A DNA stretch of 64,000 nt from Impatiens glandulifera (Eukaryota > Streptophyta > Magnoliopsida > Ericales > Balsaminaceae): NCBI RefSeq assembly GCF_907164915.1, contig NC_061868.1, positions 20,889,819 through 20,953,818 of the forward strand, in the 5' to 3' direction. The translations under genes were made by a program, and so were the position numbers. Positions 22,082-35,137 of the stretch are shown here, piece after piece. Position 1 is the stretch's first letter, and each line of letters starts with the position of its first letter. A model generated the notes under the pieces. That model worked only from the letters and a program-made list of their open reading frames with translations. It was not told the DNA's origin and ran no database searches.

Positions 22082-23611
22082 GAATTAACGTGGATAAATT
22101 ATTTATAAATGTAACTAATATAATGGAGTTAATTTTTTAATAAAATATAATATGAGCTAATAAATTTGTACTTTTATTATAAATTTATTTTATAAATTAG
22201 TTAGTGATGAATTAGTTACTCTAAATAATATAAAACTTATTTACTTATAATTAAATAATTTATATTTAATTACGACAGAAAAATATTAATTTTAACTATA
22301 CATAATTATTGATAAAATATTTTTAAATAATTATTTTAAATATATATATAATCAATCTTTTTTAATAAATAAAATTTATTTGTAACGACCGGAAATACCG
22401 TCACTATTAAGAATTTCATCGTCACAAAATAAAAAGCCTCTTCTACCATCCCTACATTTTTCGTAGATAAAACGTGGATGCAAAATAAATATTGTTGCTA
22501 AAATATGACCACATGAATACATTACCGTCTAAAGGATACTATGTGATTTTTTTTACTAAATCTAATAATAACAAGAAAAAAAACTAAGAGTGTCATCGAA
22601 ATACAAATTTTTAATATAAAAATTCTTACCTATATACCTAAATAAGCAAACATTACATTTAACAAATTTAAGAAAATATATTTAATCAAATTACAATTTC
22701 CATATAAATTAGCAAATATTTAATCTAATTACAATAATTAAAAGAGATTATTTTAAGAAGAACATTATTCCTAACATGGTTAAGCTAAAAGACTCAAGGA
22801 CCTCTTCAACCATACTTAAGTTATGCATCCCATTAATCTTTTACCCAAATAATATGATTAAATCAATAAATTTTACCTAAACTAATTTTTAACTAATTAA
22901 CCAGTATAAAAGAAACCCAACTAATTTCTTTCCATCAGTTCTTGGATAATTATAAAATTTCTTATATACATTTTTCAATGTACCATCACAACACAGAACT
23001 CATGTTGCCAAGTTCATATAGACCACGTTTCTCCATTGTCTACAAAACAATAAATTGTAAGTCTTTCTAAATATTTTAAATAATAGAGTCTTCAATATGT
23101 AAGATATATATAAGATAATAAATGTATTATCTTAAAAAAAAACAACAAAATGAATAAGGAATGGTAATTGAAGACAATAAGTACATAAATATTTATATTA
23201 CCAAAGGAATAATAATCTTATATAAAGACAATACTTGTCAATATATTTATATAACTTCAACCACTTTTTGCAACTAAAAATTTGAGGATATAGGATCAAG
23301 TTTAAAAATAAAAAGAAAATTATGAAGATATTATTACCGAATAGCTACATAAACACATAATTCATTACTGTATTACATACTTTTTCTCCAGAATCATCCA
23401 ATTATACTAAAACTAAGTAATATATAATAACATCTAGAAAAATTGTGAAAGCGGTAAATATTTATTACTCATTCCTACATAAAATTATAAAGGCTTATTC
23501 ACTAACCTGCCAAGTTAAAAATTAATACGAAATTATGTTATATACTGCACAAGTGAAGTTAATGTTGATTCCATAAAGATAATCATACTCTTCCTTAAAA
23601 AGAAAATTTGT
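21436..23611. other. AT-rich spacer with TA microsatellite
   Basis: Very AT-rich sequence without coding signal on either strand. A nearly pure TA dinucleotide run lies at about 22006-22077. I see no gene, RNA gene or element ends in the remainder. Confidence 0.6.
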
Positions 23612-25155
23612 TCGAGTACTCCCAGCGCTCAAGAGTTCAATAACATTAGTCACGTCTACTAAAATGAAAACATAATTTGAGAAAAATTAAGGTCGATAAT
23701 TTTGGACCCAACACGAAAGCAAGACTTGAACCGAACACGAAAAAATCAGGCTAGGATCATGTATTTTTTTGTTCGAGTCAAAATCAGGTTACCTGATTAA
23801 TAAACATGTCAAAATTGGGTTGAACTAAAATAACCCAAAGTAGACACGATAACCCTTTGTAAATTTCTTTTGTTGAGTTTTAACTATTTTATGTTATTCT
23901 TTCCTATTCACTCACTCATTTTCTTTTGTAAAATTTTTATAAATTAATTTATGATTTAACTTCATTTTTATTTTATGTTGATGTCATTTAAATTTGAAAC
24001 AGAGAGATGTAAATTAATTATATTGAGTTTGGTTCGAGTTGAGTTAGGTAAATCGGGTGAAATAGGTAGGGTTCGGGTCAATCATAAATAAACAGGTCAG
24101 GTTCGGATAAATCACAAATAAATAGGAAAAGTTCAGTTTAGAGATTTTGACCTAAATTACTAAACAGGTCAAATTCAGGTTAGTATTGTTCAACCCATTA
24201 ACCTGCAACCTAAAAGTGACCAAATTGAGACTCCTAAGAAAAATGTTGAGGATATATGTTTATATATAGAAGACACTAACTAAAACTATTTAAGATGTAA
24301 TTAAACTATTCAATCATACAAATAAAATAACTAACCTAGACCAAATGATTTTGAACATTCTGCTCAAACAAACTAACAATAAAAATCAACCAAGTGTAAT
24401 GGCTAAAACAAAAAATATAAAGATTAAGTCAGTTTCTTCTAATATATTCTTCTCCACTGCATTTTCTCTAAGAATACATATTAAACATATCTTTAGGTGA
24501 AAAAGAAATTTGCTTCAAACTTCAAATATTTCTGAGTGAGGTTGTACATGTTTTCTAAACCCTAACAAAGGAATATATAAATTAAGAGATAGTCATCTAA
24601 GTTTCCTTTCTATGAAAAAAACATGTTTGATAGTTCCTAATCAATTAATTACATTTTAATAAAATAGTTTGATAGTATTAAATAATTGTATAGAATAAAT
24701 TTTAATAATTATATTTAGAAATGTAGAGAAGAAAACATAACTATATATAAATTCCTTTCTTTCATGGCAAATGGGCTAGAATAATCTCTAGGCATATTTT
24801 CAAGAGCTGCAAGATATAAATGAACCATATATTACATGTTAGTTAATCATTTAGTTTATAAATAACTTGACAGTTGAAATAAATAAAGAAAATACCTCTG
24901 ATTCACTAAATCCTTCTTAGAAGATTCAACAAAAATTGCTTCCTCAACTAAACTATCACTATACATGGATTCATCGAGATAGAACAATAATCAAGTGAAT
25001 TCAGAACATATAACTCTTAATTTCACATTAAATTTAACTAAACACATTCCTGTAAAATGAATAATATCGCAGTTCATCCGCTAGAAATTTTTTGATGAAC
25101 TAATTTAATCATTATCAGCTCAAAGAACCGTTATACTTCCTCATGAAAATATTAT
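23612..25155. repeat. Left flank of block B
   Basis: Second copy of 1-1603, beginning TCGAGTACTCCCAGCG. Non-coding, with the same ACAGGTCAGGTTCGG direct repeats near 24061-24135. Since window base 1 already matches, the true left edge of block A lies outside the window, but that of block B may be at or just before 23612. Confidence 0.75.
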
Positions 25156-25228
25156 TGTTAATTTCATTAATTAAATGGAAATGATATTTAGGCAAATAAA
25201 ATTCACATAAAATTTAAATGGGAATTAA

Positions 25229-27558
25229 TTGTGCAAGTGTAAAATTTGTGTTGAAGCGAAACTGACGAGATCATCCTTTCGAAACGTTGAAAGAAATAAT
25301 AAACCACTTGATATAATTCATACAGACGTGTGTGATTTAAAAGGAACACCAACACATGGTGTAGGCAAATACTTCATTACTTTTATTGATGATAACACAA
25401 AATATTGTTATGTGTATATTCTTAAATGTAAAGATGAAGGTATAGAGAAATTCACTCTTTATAAAAATAAGGTTGAAAACCAATTCGGTAAATGATCAAG
25501 GTGTTAAGAAGTGATAGATGATGTGAATATGAATCACCTTTTTCCAAACTATGTTCTCAACATGGTATAATTTATGAGACAACAACACCTTATTCTCCTC
25601 AACAAAATGATATGGCTTAGTGGAAAATAAAACATTAAAAGAATTGATGAACTCACTTTTATTAAGTTCTGGTATATCATAGTCTAGCTAAGGTAGTTGT
25701 ACCATTAACTACAAAGGTAAAAGTTGGACCAAAAACTATTGATAATATATTTATTGCATATGCACATAACAGTAGTTCTCATTGTTTTCTTGTATTTAAA
25801 CTGGACATTCCGAATATTCATAAGAATACAATAATGGAATCCAGAAATGCATCGTTCTTTGAACATGTACTTCCATATAAGTCTAATGAAGAAGAATGTT
25901 CTCCAAAAAGATTTCTTGAACTAGATGAACAAGAAAAAGAAAATGAAGTTGAGGTTGAACTTAGACGAAGTAAACGAGCTAGAATAGAAAAATCATTTGG
26001 TCCAAATTTTATTACTTTAATGATGGAAAGTAAACTTCAAACGTATAATAAGACAATTACTTCATTTGAAGGCCTCAATGGAAAGAGGCAATTAATAGTG
26101 AGATATAATCTATCTTGCAAAACTATACTTGGGAACTAGTGGATTTACCTCCAGGAGATATAACACTAATTTGCCGATGAAATTTCAAAAGGAAAATGAA
26201 AGGTGATGGATCAATTGATAAATATAATGCAAGAATGGTGGTAAGAGGATATCGCCAACGAGAAGATCTTGATTATTTTGATACATATTATCTAGTTACG
26301 AGAATAACTTATATTCGATTGATTCTTGTGATTGCCTCTTTGCACAATCTAGAAGTTCATCAAATGAACGTAAAATCTACTATTTTAAATGGAAATTTGG
26401 AAGAAGAAATTTACATAGATCACTTAAAGGGTTTTCTACTCAAGGGCAAGAAAATAAAGTTTGTAAACTAATTAAGTATTTGTATGGCTTAAAACAAGCT
26501 CCAATACAATGACATGAGAAATTTAACCATGTTATGATCTCAAGTGGATTCAAGATCAATGAATATAACAAATGTATTTATATTAAAGACACAAAAATGG
26601 TTACGACATTTTATGTCTTTATGTAGATGACATACTTATCAATGGAAATAATGATAAAATGGTTAAATTTAATAAAGATATGTTAAATTTAAAATCTGAC
26701 ACGAAAGATATAAAATTGCATGATGTGATTCTTAGAATTAAAGTGATTAGAACATCAAAAGGGATAGTTCAATGTCAATCGCATTATGTGGATAAGATTC
26801 TTAAAAAAAATAACAAAGATGATTCTGCATTGGCTAAAACTCCGATAGATACGAGTCAACATCTATCTAAAAATTGTGGAGAGAGTATTTCACAATTAAA
26901 ATATTCTGAATAATTGAATAATTGAGAGTCTAATGTACTTAATGAGCTGTACAAGACCAGACATAGACTATACAGTAAGCAAACTAAGTAGATACACGAG
27001 TAATCCGTGTAATAAACATTAGAAAGCCATTGTACGATTATTTAAGTATTTGAGAAATACTCGTGATTATGGTCTGCACTACACGAGACATCATTCTATT
27101 ATCGAAGGCTACAATAATGCTAATTGGATTTCAGATATAAAAGATTCTAAGTCAATAAATTGATATGTATTTACACTTGGAGGTGCAACTATATCTTGGA
27201 AATATTCTAAAAAACTGTTATTGTTAGATCCACGATGAAATTTGAATTTATAGCTCTTGACAAGTGTGGTGAAAAATATAAATGGCTATATTTAATCTTA
27301 GAAGATATTCCAATATGGTTTAAGAATATACCAACATTTTCTATTCATTGTGATAGTCAATCTGCGATCGGACGAGTTAAGAGTCATATGTATAATGATA
27401 AATATAAACATATACGTCATATACATAATACCATTAGAAAATTACCTTCTACTAGAATTATCTCAATTAATTACGTTAAATCTAAAGATAATATTATGGA
27501 TTTGTTAACCAAAGGGTTAAATAGAGAGTTGGTATTAAAGTTCTCACAAGGAATGTGA
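25229..27558 (+). pseudogene. Copia pol pseudogene, block B
   Basis: Order of pieces: integrase (25229-25495, [30 protein letters not shown]), SDR.CEYESPF region with stops, link region (25834-26139), RT start (26196-26471, GSIDKYNARMVVRGYRQRED, then DYFDTYY and VHQMNVKSTILNGNLEEEIY), YGLKQAP, the LYVDD-type region near 26620, RT end (26659-26913), and RNase H (27235-27558, FEFIALDKCGE, HCDSQSAIGR, YVKSKDNIMDLLTKGL). The RNase H end is intact in frame but the whole has many stops and frameshifts. Confidence 0.88.
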
Positions 27559-28083
27559 CTTACCTAAAATAAGTTATTATGAAGGGAACCCAGCCTATGA
27601 TGACTGGAGATCCCGAGAATTAGGTTCAATGGGACAACTTAACTATACTAAACTTGGTAGATTGCTATTGGTGAAAAATTCCTACGATAAAATAACATTT
27701 CGGAAAAGGATAAGTAAACAACCTTTTAATGATTCTTTATGAACAAAGAGATCACCTATGTGATAGAGAAATGGGGCCCTTTTGAAAGTATTGTACGAAT
27801 AAAATCTAAACCCTCTCATTGAACTAGGTGAGTGTTCATAGCCAAAACGAACACAATCATGAGAAATTACATGTATCAAAAATAATTCTATGTAAAAGTG
27901 TGTAATTGTTTACACAAAAGGCGGAATAGTTCAAGGATATCGAGTCTACTAATCGACTAGTAAAGCTATATACCTTCATAAAGGAAGGTTCAAAAGGTTA
28001 CACCTGCCTAATTTATGTAGGACTCAACTAACTATTGAATCTTTCACCGGGTTAATCTTTCAATTTTCATTAATGTAGGGAAT
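27559..28083 (+). other. 3' untranslated region of block B Copia
   Basis: Non-coding sequence between the RNase H stop and the 3' LTR, ending in a short GTAGGGAAT purine tract (28075-28083) that would serve as the polypurine tract. Confidence 0.6.
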
Positions 28084-28980
28084 TGTTGGAATTAAACTAA
28101 TTCCATTAATTCAATGAAATGATATTTGTGATGAAATTCACACAAAATTCAAATGTGAATTAATTGTAATATTTAATCCAAATAAAATTCACACCTAATT
28201 CAAATTTGAATTAATTATGAAATTTAATCCAAATGAAATTCACACCAAATTAAAATGTGAATTAAGGTGAAATTAATTAAATGAAATTCACATTAAATTC
28301 AATGTGAATTAAGGTGAAATTAAATCCAAATGTTGAATTAATTGTTAATTGTTATAGTTAACATTAATACCTTGAATGAGACAATTAACAAATGTTGTTA
28401 ATTGCAATTATAACTATAAAATACTTATTGATGGATATAACTTGCAAGGATAATGCAAAGACAAACAAGGATAACCATTAGATGGATGGATGATGGATTA
28501 GTGGTAGTTGAATTAAAGAATTGATTAATTGTTTTAGAGTCTAATTTCAACTATGAATATTCCTTCACTTTGTATTCCTCTAAATACATCATCTTATCAT
28601 TTCTCATTCTAGAATTCCAAAAGTGTTTTCTATTCTTTGTGAGTTTTCTTTGTAAGCGTTCTTCGAGTTCTTGACTCGACTAGTTCTCTTGAAGCTTGGT
28701 GATTGTGATTCAGATAATTTGTCTAATTCGCTGTTATAGTGGTTTTTTGTGCTAAATAAATTACAGATTCCGTTGTACCCTATGAAGCAACCACTGACGA
28801 AACTCTTCAGAACATACGAAGACGGTGAAAATGTTTAAGAAAACTGTGATTTCACATGACTCAGAGAAAACGAGAAGACTTTTCTTCATTTTATTACATA
28901 ATCTATTTTAGTTTTTCTATTGTTATTGTCTGTATTCAATAATATTTACGTGTAATTGTTACGAAATAAGATTACCAACA
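28084..28980 (+). repeat. 3' LTR of block B Copia (897 bp)
   Basis: TGTTGGAATTAAAC...TTACCAACA. The first 250 bp hold four imperfect repeats of an AAATTCACA.. AATTCAAATGTGAATTAA unit, an inverted-repeat-rich lead. A CTCTTGAAGC.. region and TTGTAAGCG lie further in. It defines the family of both pol pseudogenes. Confidence 0.85.
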
Positions 28981-30245
28981 ATTAATATTATTGATCAGCC
29001 ATTAAAATTACCAAGAAGAAAGATAGTTCTTCCCTTTAGGTAACAAGATATCTCTGTTGCCTTCTTCTGAATCAAGACTGAATTGTTAAACAAGCACTTA
29101 TGATTGATTTGTTTACCATCCCCATTATTCATAGACTAATTACAATGGTGGAAATAAACTAGTTAAAGTTTTAAACAATCTCACTTTCACTAAATGATTA
29201 ACTAGCATGTAATATATATATCATACTTAAAATTATAGTACAATATAAATCTATTATCAAGATGATTATAGAACCATTAAAGGTTTTGAACAAGATTTTT
29301 TTCTTCCTTCTAAAGATATAATCAGATCACCAAACAAAATCTTGATGTGAATAATCAAAGATGAAGAAGATCATAACTATCTATCCTTCTTTTTCACATT
29401 ACTTCTCCAACCCATGAGTTTGCCTATAAATATAGGCAACAAGTATATGTTTTAACCACATGTAGAGAGATAAACAAAAGAGAGATCTATTTGGTAGCCG
29501 GGAAACCCGGTTGCTTAACAGAGGATCCTATCTTAGATGTAATAGAGTATTCAAACAAATGTGGTATGCAATTATATATAAATATCATTTTTCCAATATT
29601 TTATTTTAGTATTAAATATATACATATAATTTTTTGAAGGGCTCCGGACATAACATGAAATTGGGTTTCAATCAATGAATGGAATTTCTTGGAAACGTTC
29701 AAAATGCCTGAATCAACACAAGAAAATTATAAAGCTAACACTAATGTTAAACCTTTATTTATGGGTTGGTAGGCTTTCAACTCTTTCCAATGATGTTGTT
29801 CAAGATTGGCTCTTGGGATGTGAGAGTTTGTATTGGATCACTAAATATTGTTCTCCGTTATTTTTACTTTCATCTAAATCATTTACAAAATTTTTACAAT
29901 TTTTTTTTATAATAGAGATTATTGGGTTAAATCAAAAGATTGAATCTGGTGAAGTAGTTGATTCTATAATCCTTCTTTTATTTTTTAGATGATATTTTAA
30001 ATTGCACTAATAATAATTAATTTAAATAAATGATTATGTAGAAACTTTTAAGACACGAAGGTGAATTGGAGGCCAAATGTTAGTATTCATCTAAGAATAT
30101 CTTGTGAGAAGTTTTGAAAAATTATATTTAAGTTATTTTGATGAGTTTTGTTTCGATTATAATTAAATTCATATGTCTGTATTATTTAAATATTAATGGA
30201 AGACTTAAAAAAATATTTAGTAAATTAAGTTCATCGAATGTAATA
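28981..30245. other. Block B interior, no recognised gene
   Basis: Mostly AT-rich. A CCTATAAATATAGGC stretch (29424-29440) resembles a TATA box inside a palindrome and is followed by a GAGAGATAAAC leader-like sequence. An open frame at 29675-29992 (105 codons) has no family I recognise; an overlapping frame reads NFLETFKMPESTQENYKANT before a stop, so a gene-fragment origin is possible but unproven. 30118-30250 also occurs at 46745-46884. Confidence 0.35.
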
Positions 30246-30885
30246 GTACCAAAAAAAATAAAATCTGAAATAACTGAAATCAATTGACAATTATTATATT
30301 GGTAAATTATAAGATGGATGAAAGAGACTAATCATATTTGGTTTGATTAATGTTTTTTCTTTCATCAATAAAAAAAAATGTTATTATTGTTAAAATTTAG
30401 CGACAATATTTAAAATTGAAATTTAAAAGCTCACTATTAATGATGATTTATAAAAATCGCAATTAATCTATTCAATTATACCATGATATATAAATTCGTA
30501 ATTAAAAATTTATTAATAACAGTTAACTGTCAATATTATGACATTATATAAAACCGCAATTATGGCTAAAACAATTATAATACCGCCGTTAAAAGTAAAC
30601 CCTACTCTTAGCAACATTTTATATAAATCACATTTAGTGCTCAAAACTTTTAATTACAGTTTTTATATATAAACATTAACATATAAATGTTTCCAAATTT
30701 ATTATTAATGTTTATTATTAAATTTATAATTATATATCAAATTATTATATAAATCAAATATATTAGTATAATAATTAATTAGATAGAAGACTAACTATTA
30801 TATTTTAATATATATATATATATAATTTTTTTTAAAGTTCAATATATATTTTGTTTGAATTAAATAGAATTAATATAACACCCCT
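30246..30885. repeat. Right flank of block B; empty-site copy for the H insertion
   Basis: GTACC at 30246-30250 aligns with the target bases GAACA (right of H1) and GAATA (left of H4). The sequence runs uninterrupted through this point, so this copy lacks the H insertion. It continues in parallel with 20515-21435 as far as about 30806. Confidence 0.55.
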
Positions 30886-31189
30886 TAATTATGATTTTAA
30901 ATTAATTATGATGTATCCCCGGAAAACCCTCTTGAGTAGATTCTTGTGAAAAGCTTGAGATTCGAGAAATTCAATATCAATTTACGTGTTAAAAATTTTC
31001 TTTTAAATTAAAATATTATTGTAAAAGTTGTCACTAATTCCTGAAAGTTTTATAAATTATTTAAAATTAATTAATATCGTAGTTAAATTTTAAATAATCC
31101 AGGGATTAAGGTAATCAAATCACAGTTTAATTTTTTAGAAAATCATTTAGTTTAATCCAGGGATCATGTGACGGTGTAGTGACTCAATC

Positions 31190-31312
31190 GTCATACTCAT
31201 CCTATATAAGGGCACATGTATATGTTTTTAATCACAACTTATCACTTTTCTTGAAATCTCTCTGCCTTTGCACTCTCTCTCTACAAAATCTCTTAATCTT
31301 TAAGATTTAATC
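31190..31312 (+). promoter_or_regulatory. Putative internal promoter and leader of K3 ORF2
   Basis: CCTATATAAGGGCACATG (TATA at about 31201-31209) lies about 105 bp upstream of the ATG at 31313, followed by a CT-rich leader (CTCTCTCTCTAC). The layout parallels the H-family ORF2 copies. Confidence 0.55.
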
Positions 31313-33494
31313 ATGGCAAGAGATAATGCATTGTTTACTCATATCATTCAGGTCGACTTTGAAGAAATCAAGAACACCGGATCAACCGAAGTTCAGAAGA
31401 TCATGGACAGAATCAAGGAATCGGGGTTGAAGCATTTCCTCGATGGCCTGTTCATATGCTTTCAAGGTGCTGTTCGGGAGTTCTTTAATACAGTAAAAAT
31501 AAAGAAGAAGATCATCCATGCTGAAGTGGGCGGTGCAAAACTCGAGGTATCTGAACAGGTTTTCGCCGAAGCCCTTCATATTCCAACATAGGGGTGTGAC
31601 TTTTCAATCGACCTTTTAAAGGCTTCAATTCTAAATATCCAAATGATTCTTTCTAATACCTGTGAACCGGTGCAACTAAACAAGAAGAAAAGTTCCATGG
31701 GCTTTGAATATCGGATCCTCTGCGACATCGTACCGAAGGCTCTTCAAGCTACAGGGGAAATTTCGACTGCATCACTCGGTCGAAATTCGAAATGATGGTC
31801 GGCATTCTATCGGGTGACCGGATAAACTGAGCGGGCATTCTATTAAAAATTATGTACGAGATGGTGTCTCCTAAGACTAACCGGTGCTTAGGTTACGCCA
31901 TGCAGATCGACAAGATTCTGCTCCATCTCAACATTCCTACCCGGCGAGGTATCATTCTCTCAAACAGCAAGATTCTGAATTCTGGAAACATTGAGAAAAA
32001 TTGTGTTGGAGCTAGCAAGGATAAACAAACCAAGGGTAAAGAACTCATGGTGAAGGAACCCAATGTGAAAGAAATAAAGGTGAAAGAAGCAAAAGGGAAG
32101 GCCAAAAAGGGTAAAAGACAAGAAACGATAGTGAGGAAATCGAAATCGCTCCCATATCCACCGCTCCTGAAAACCGCGTGGCCTCTCCCATCAACATTTA
32201 GACTCGTGTCGAGTTTACTGCTAGTGCGGCAAGCCATTCTAGATTAAAGGGGACTTCTCTCCCAGAATAATCCGTTCACACTTAGGTAAATATTCGTATT
32301 TCTACTCTTATTCTTGTTGTCAAGGACAATGCAGTCATGTCGGTTGAGCTTGCGGCCTTAGAGGTTCAACCGATAGTGTCAGATATAATTAATAACGTTG
32401 TGGATGGAGTCAATCGGATGGAAGAAACCAATGTGACTAGTAATGTTGATGCGACTAGTTAGAATGCTGAAACTGACCGAACATGTTCTGAAGGTGATCG
32501 GCAAACTGACCTTGAGCAAGAAAAAACCGAGGAGCCGATAAAATCAAATAAAGATCAAGAAATGACTCAAACCAAAATTGAAGTCAATCCAAATCCTCTT
32601 GAGGAGGAATTCATTGCTGAGGATTCTGTTGAAACACCGGACCCTCAAGGAAACGAGCAAGAGGCCGAAAATATTGTGACTGACATCCTTAAGGAGGTTG
32701 ATGAAAGGGCACTACACACTTCCAACATTTTCTATACATGGGCCAATGCGAGAATGGAGGTCAGTTTCAAAGATGTTCTCCCCGAGGTACCGGAGGAGAA
32801 GAAATGGTCGGAGCTCTTAGTTTTGGAATAAGTGGCCTTCGTTTTGATAAAAACCACATCTGTCCACGAATCCCTATCAAGATATAATTTCGCCGAAGTT
32901 AATGCAAGATAGAATGAATTGCTACTGATTGTTGCGAAGAGGGAGGATGACTTCAAGTTAAATAAAGATGTCACCGGAGTGAACGATATTATCCTCTCAT
33001 TTCTGAAAAATATAAGAAAAGATCTTGATGCAATGGTTTACAAGAATGACGAAAAACCGGATGAAAAAGAAGAAGATGTTTAACAAGATGAAAACCACCC
33101 TGAGATATCACGTTTTGAGGTCAGTCAATCCTCCAACCCGGTGGAACAAGAAATGTTCAATGAAACCGAAACCGGGGATCAGTGCCATGGGTCAAAAAAC
33201 GAGCACTCCTCCGGTAAACAGAACTCTCTCATCAATACTCTAGAAAACAAAGAGGATCAAGACAAGGCACCACCAATCCGTCTCCCCCTAAATTGGTCAA
33301 AGCTTCATCGAATGCATAGAGAAAGAAGTTCGGTTGGCAATGTTGTTTAAAGTCAAAGAAATCTTGGGTTTAGTATTCCTGTTCAAACAGGATGGGGCTC
33401 TTGGTCAGTCGGCGTTTCTGGCCAACCGAGAAGGGGTTTTGTAAACGGCTTCTTCTACGAAATGATCAACAAACTAGATGGAGGGAGCCACTAA
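31313..33494 (+). pseudogene. K3 ORF2 accessory gene, interrupted
   Basis: ATG at 31313 opens MARDNALFTHIIQVDFEEI; then come ESGLKHFLDGLF, GAVREFFNTVKIKKKI and VSEQVFAEALHIPT, which line up block by block with the H-family ORF2 (VDF...SGLGKYL..P.IF..KEVREFF...FNEA.YAEFF). A stop follows at 31589. Later segments: a lysine-rich tract (31989-32120, KGKELMVKEPNVKEIKVKEA), an acidic Gln/Glu region (32562-32831), and an end reading FYEMINKLDGGSH at 33494. Stops and frameshifts are spread through it. Function unknown; no polymerase, protease or membrane motif is visible. Confidence 0.7.
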
Positions 33495-33793
33495 CCACTA
33501 CTCTTATGCTTATGCTTATTTCATTATATATTAAAGCTACTATTTTGGGAAATTATGATTATTTTTGAGAACTTAATGATATGGTTTTAATTTTAAAAAT
33601 GCTGATTTTGATAATTTTTAATTAAAAATATCAAAAAGGGAGAAATTTGCTAAAGAACCCAAAACTTTTTCAAAATTTTCTCAAAATTTTAAATCGAAGC
33701 GTTTATAACTAGCCAATAAATATAAGTTCTTTAAACCGGACAACGATTACAGGGTTTTGAATATTTAACTTAAATAATCAAAAAGGGATAAAT
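33495..33793 (+). promoter_or_regulatory. K3 3' UTR with double polypurine tract
   Basis: ATCAAAAAGGGAGAAATTTG (about 33629-33648) and AATCAAAAAGGGATAAATT (33776-33794), about 150 bp apart, as in K1. The second abuts the LTR. Confidence 0.75.
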
Positions 33794-34465
33794 TGTTAGA
33801 TAAATTAGATAGTTAATTAATAATTAATTAACTATCTAAAGAATTAACCAAACTCACCGTTTATACAGGAAAAGCAGGGAGCGGTCATACTTTCAATTTG
33901 GTCGGTCAAACGATATCATAGAAGCGGCACAAACCGAAACTCCCTAACTAATCTATCTTCTCAGCAAAAGTATTAGTAGAAGATCGGTTCGGCTCAACTT
34001 CAAGATCGGTGAAACCTTTCACTCAGAGATTAGTAGTTACTCTTCGGTAGTAAGACCGGTCAACTGATATTGAAACAACAAACCGGTACGAAGTCCGGTC
34101 GGTTCAAATTATTGGCTCAATCCTAAGCGATCGTACAAAACTAACGGGAAGTGCAACAGATGAAATCAAAGATATGAAACAACTGAAAGTTTCTATTTTG
34201 ATGCAATAGGTTAACTTTGGGAATATGTAGAAAGAGATCTTCAAATATGCAGACTGTGTCATTTCCTCTACCAAGTGATCAGATACCTATTTTGGTATAA
34301 GTCTAAAAGTAGTCCCCAAGGAGCAGGTAACTGTCAAAACCGCCCAACTGATAAACTCAATAGAAGAAAAACTGGTCGGCTGCATTGTTTCTTGGGAAGC
34401 ATCAACTGCATTTAATGCCATACATCTTCTTTTGACCAAACAATTAGATTCAAGGATTACCAATT
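33794..34465 (+). mobile_element. K3 3' LTR, truncated
   Basis: Starts TGTTAGATAAATTAG; includes the GGAAGCATCAACTGCATTTAATGC stretch and the caa-ttaGATTCAAGGAT stretch found upstream of the TATA box in K2 and K4, then homology stops near 34465. The TATA box and R/U5 part are missing. Confidence 0.75.
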
Positions 34466-35129
34466 AATATACTTGTTTTAATTGGGTGACTCTTGAAAAT
34501 CATGAATATTCTAACAACTTACTCCAATTTAACCTACACCAACCAAACAAAGATTAATTTATTACAATATTAAAATCTTAAGTTAAAAAGTTCAAGATTA
34601 TTATACCTCTAGTGTGTCTCAATTATTAGTCACTAACTTGTCCTCAATGTTTGTTAATATAACGTGCATTAGTCCCAATAATTTCTTCTTAACAAGTCAC
34701 ACTTATAATCTCCATTTTAATTTAAAATGTTTAGGTAAGAATTAAATTTCTTAAGTAACAACTCTTATTATACAAACTACAATAAGTAGGTTAAATGTAG
34801 GATTTGAGAAAGAATATTTAGATAAAAATGGCATGTGGTCAACTTCTAATTGGTCAGTGTTACGCAATTTTAATTTCTCTTTTTGCAATAATTGTTGACA
34901 ATTCCATTGATAATTTATAAATATATAACTTTTGAAATTTTAAGAACTTCATAGAAATTTATTATCTATTAAGGTGTATTTTATCCTTTGTAAATTCAAA
35001 ATCCATAAATTCAAATAAGAATGATATTGAAAGTAGAATTTTGGCAATATTAGTTTTCATAGTATTTGTTTGTATATCTTTTAAACATGAGTGATGTCTT
35101 CTTTGTTAGACACTTTTGATCTTTTACAT
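34466..35129. other. AT-rich spacer
   Basis: No coding signal, repeat structure or element end seen. Confidence 0.5.
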
Positions 35130-35137
35130 ATAAGACA

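Larger units (their letters stand above)
25156..28980 (+). mobile_element. Copia deletion derivative in block B
   Basis: It runs from an LTR stub (TGTTAATTTCATTAATT at 25156) through a pol pseudogene to a full 3' LTR ending ACCAACA at 28980. The flanking five bases are ATTAT (25151-25155) and ATTAA (28981-28985), a four-of-five match, consistent with an old target duplication. gag, protease and most of the 5' LTR are missing. The shared stub-pol junction in block A shows that the element was already deleted before the block duplicated. Confidence 0.75.

Noticed and set aside
29675..29992. Independent host gene
   Set aside because: A 105-codon frame with no recognised domain, in AT-rich sequence; kept only as a note within the spacer entry.
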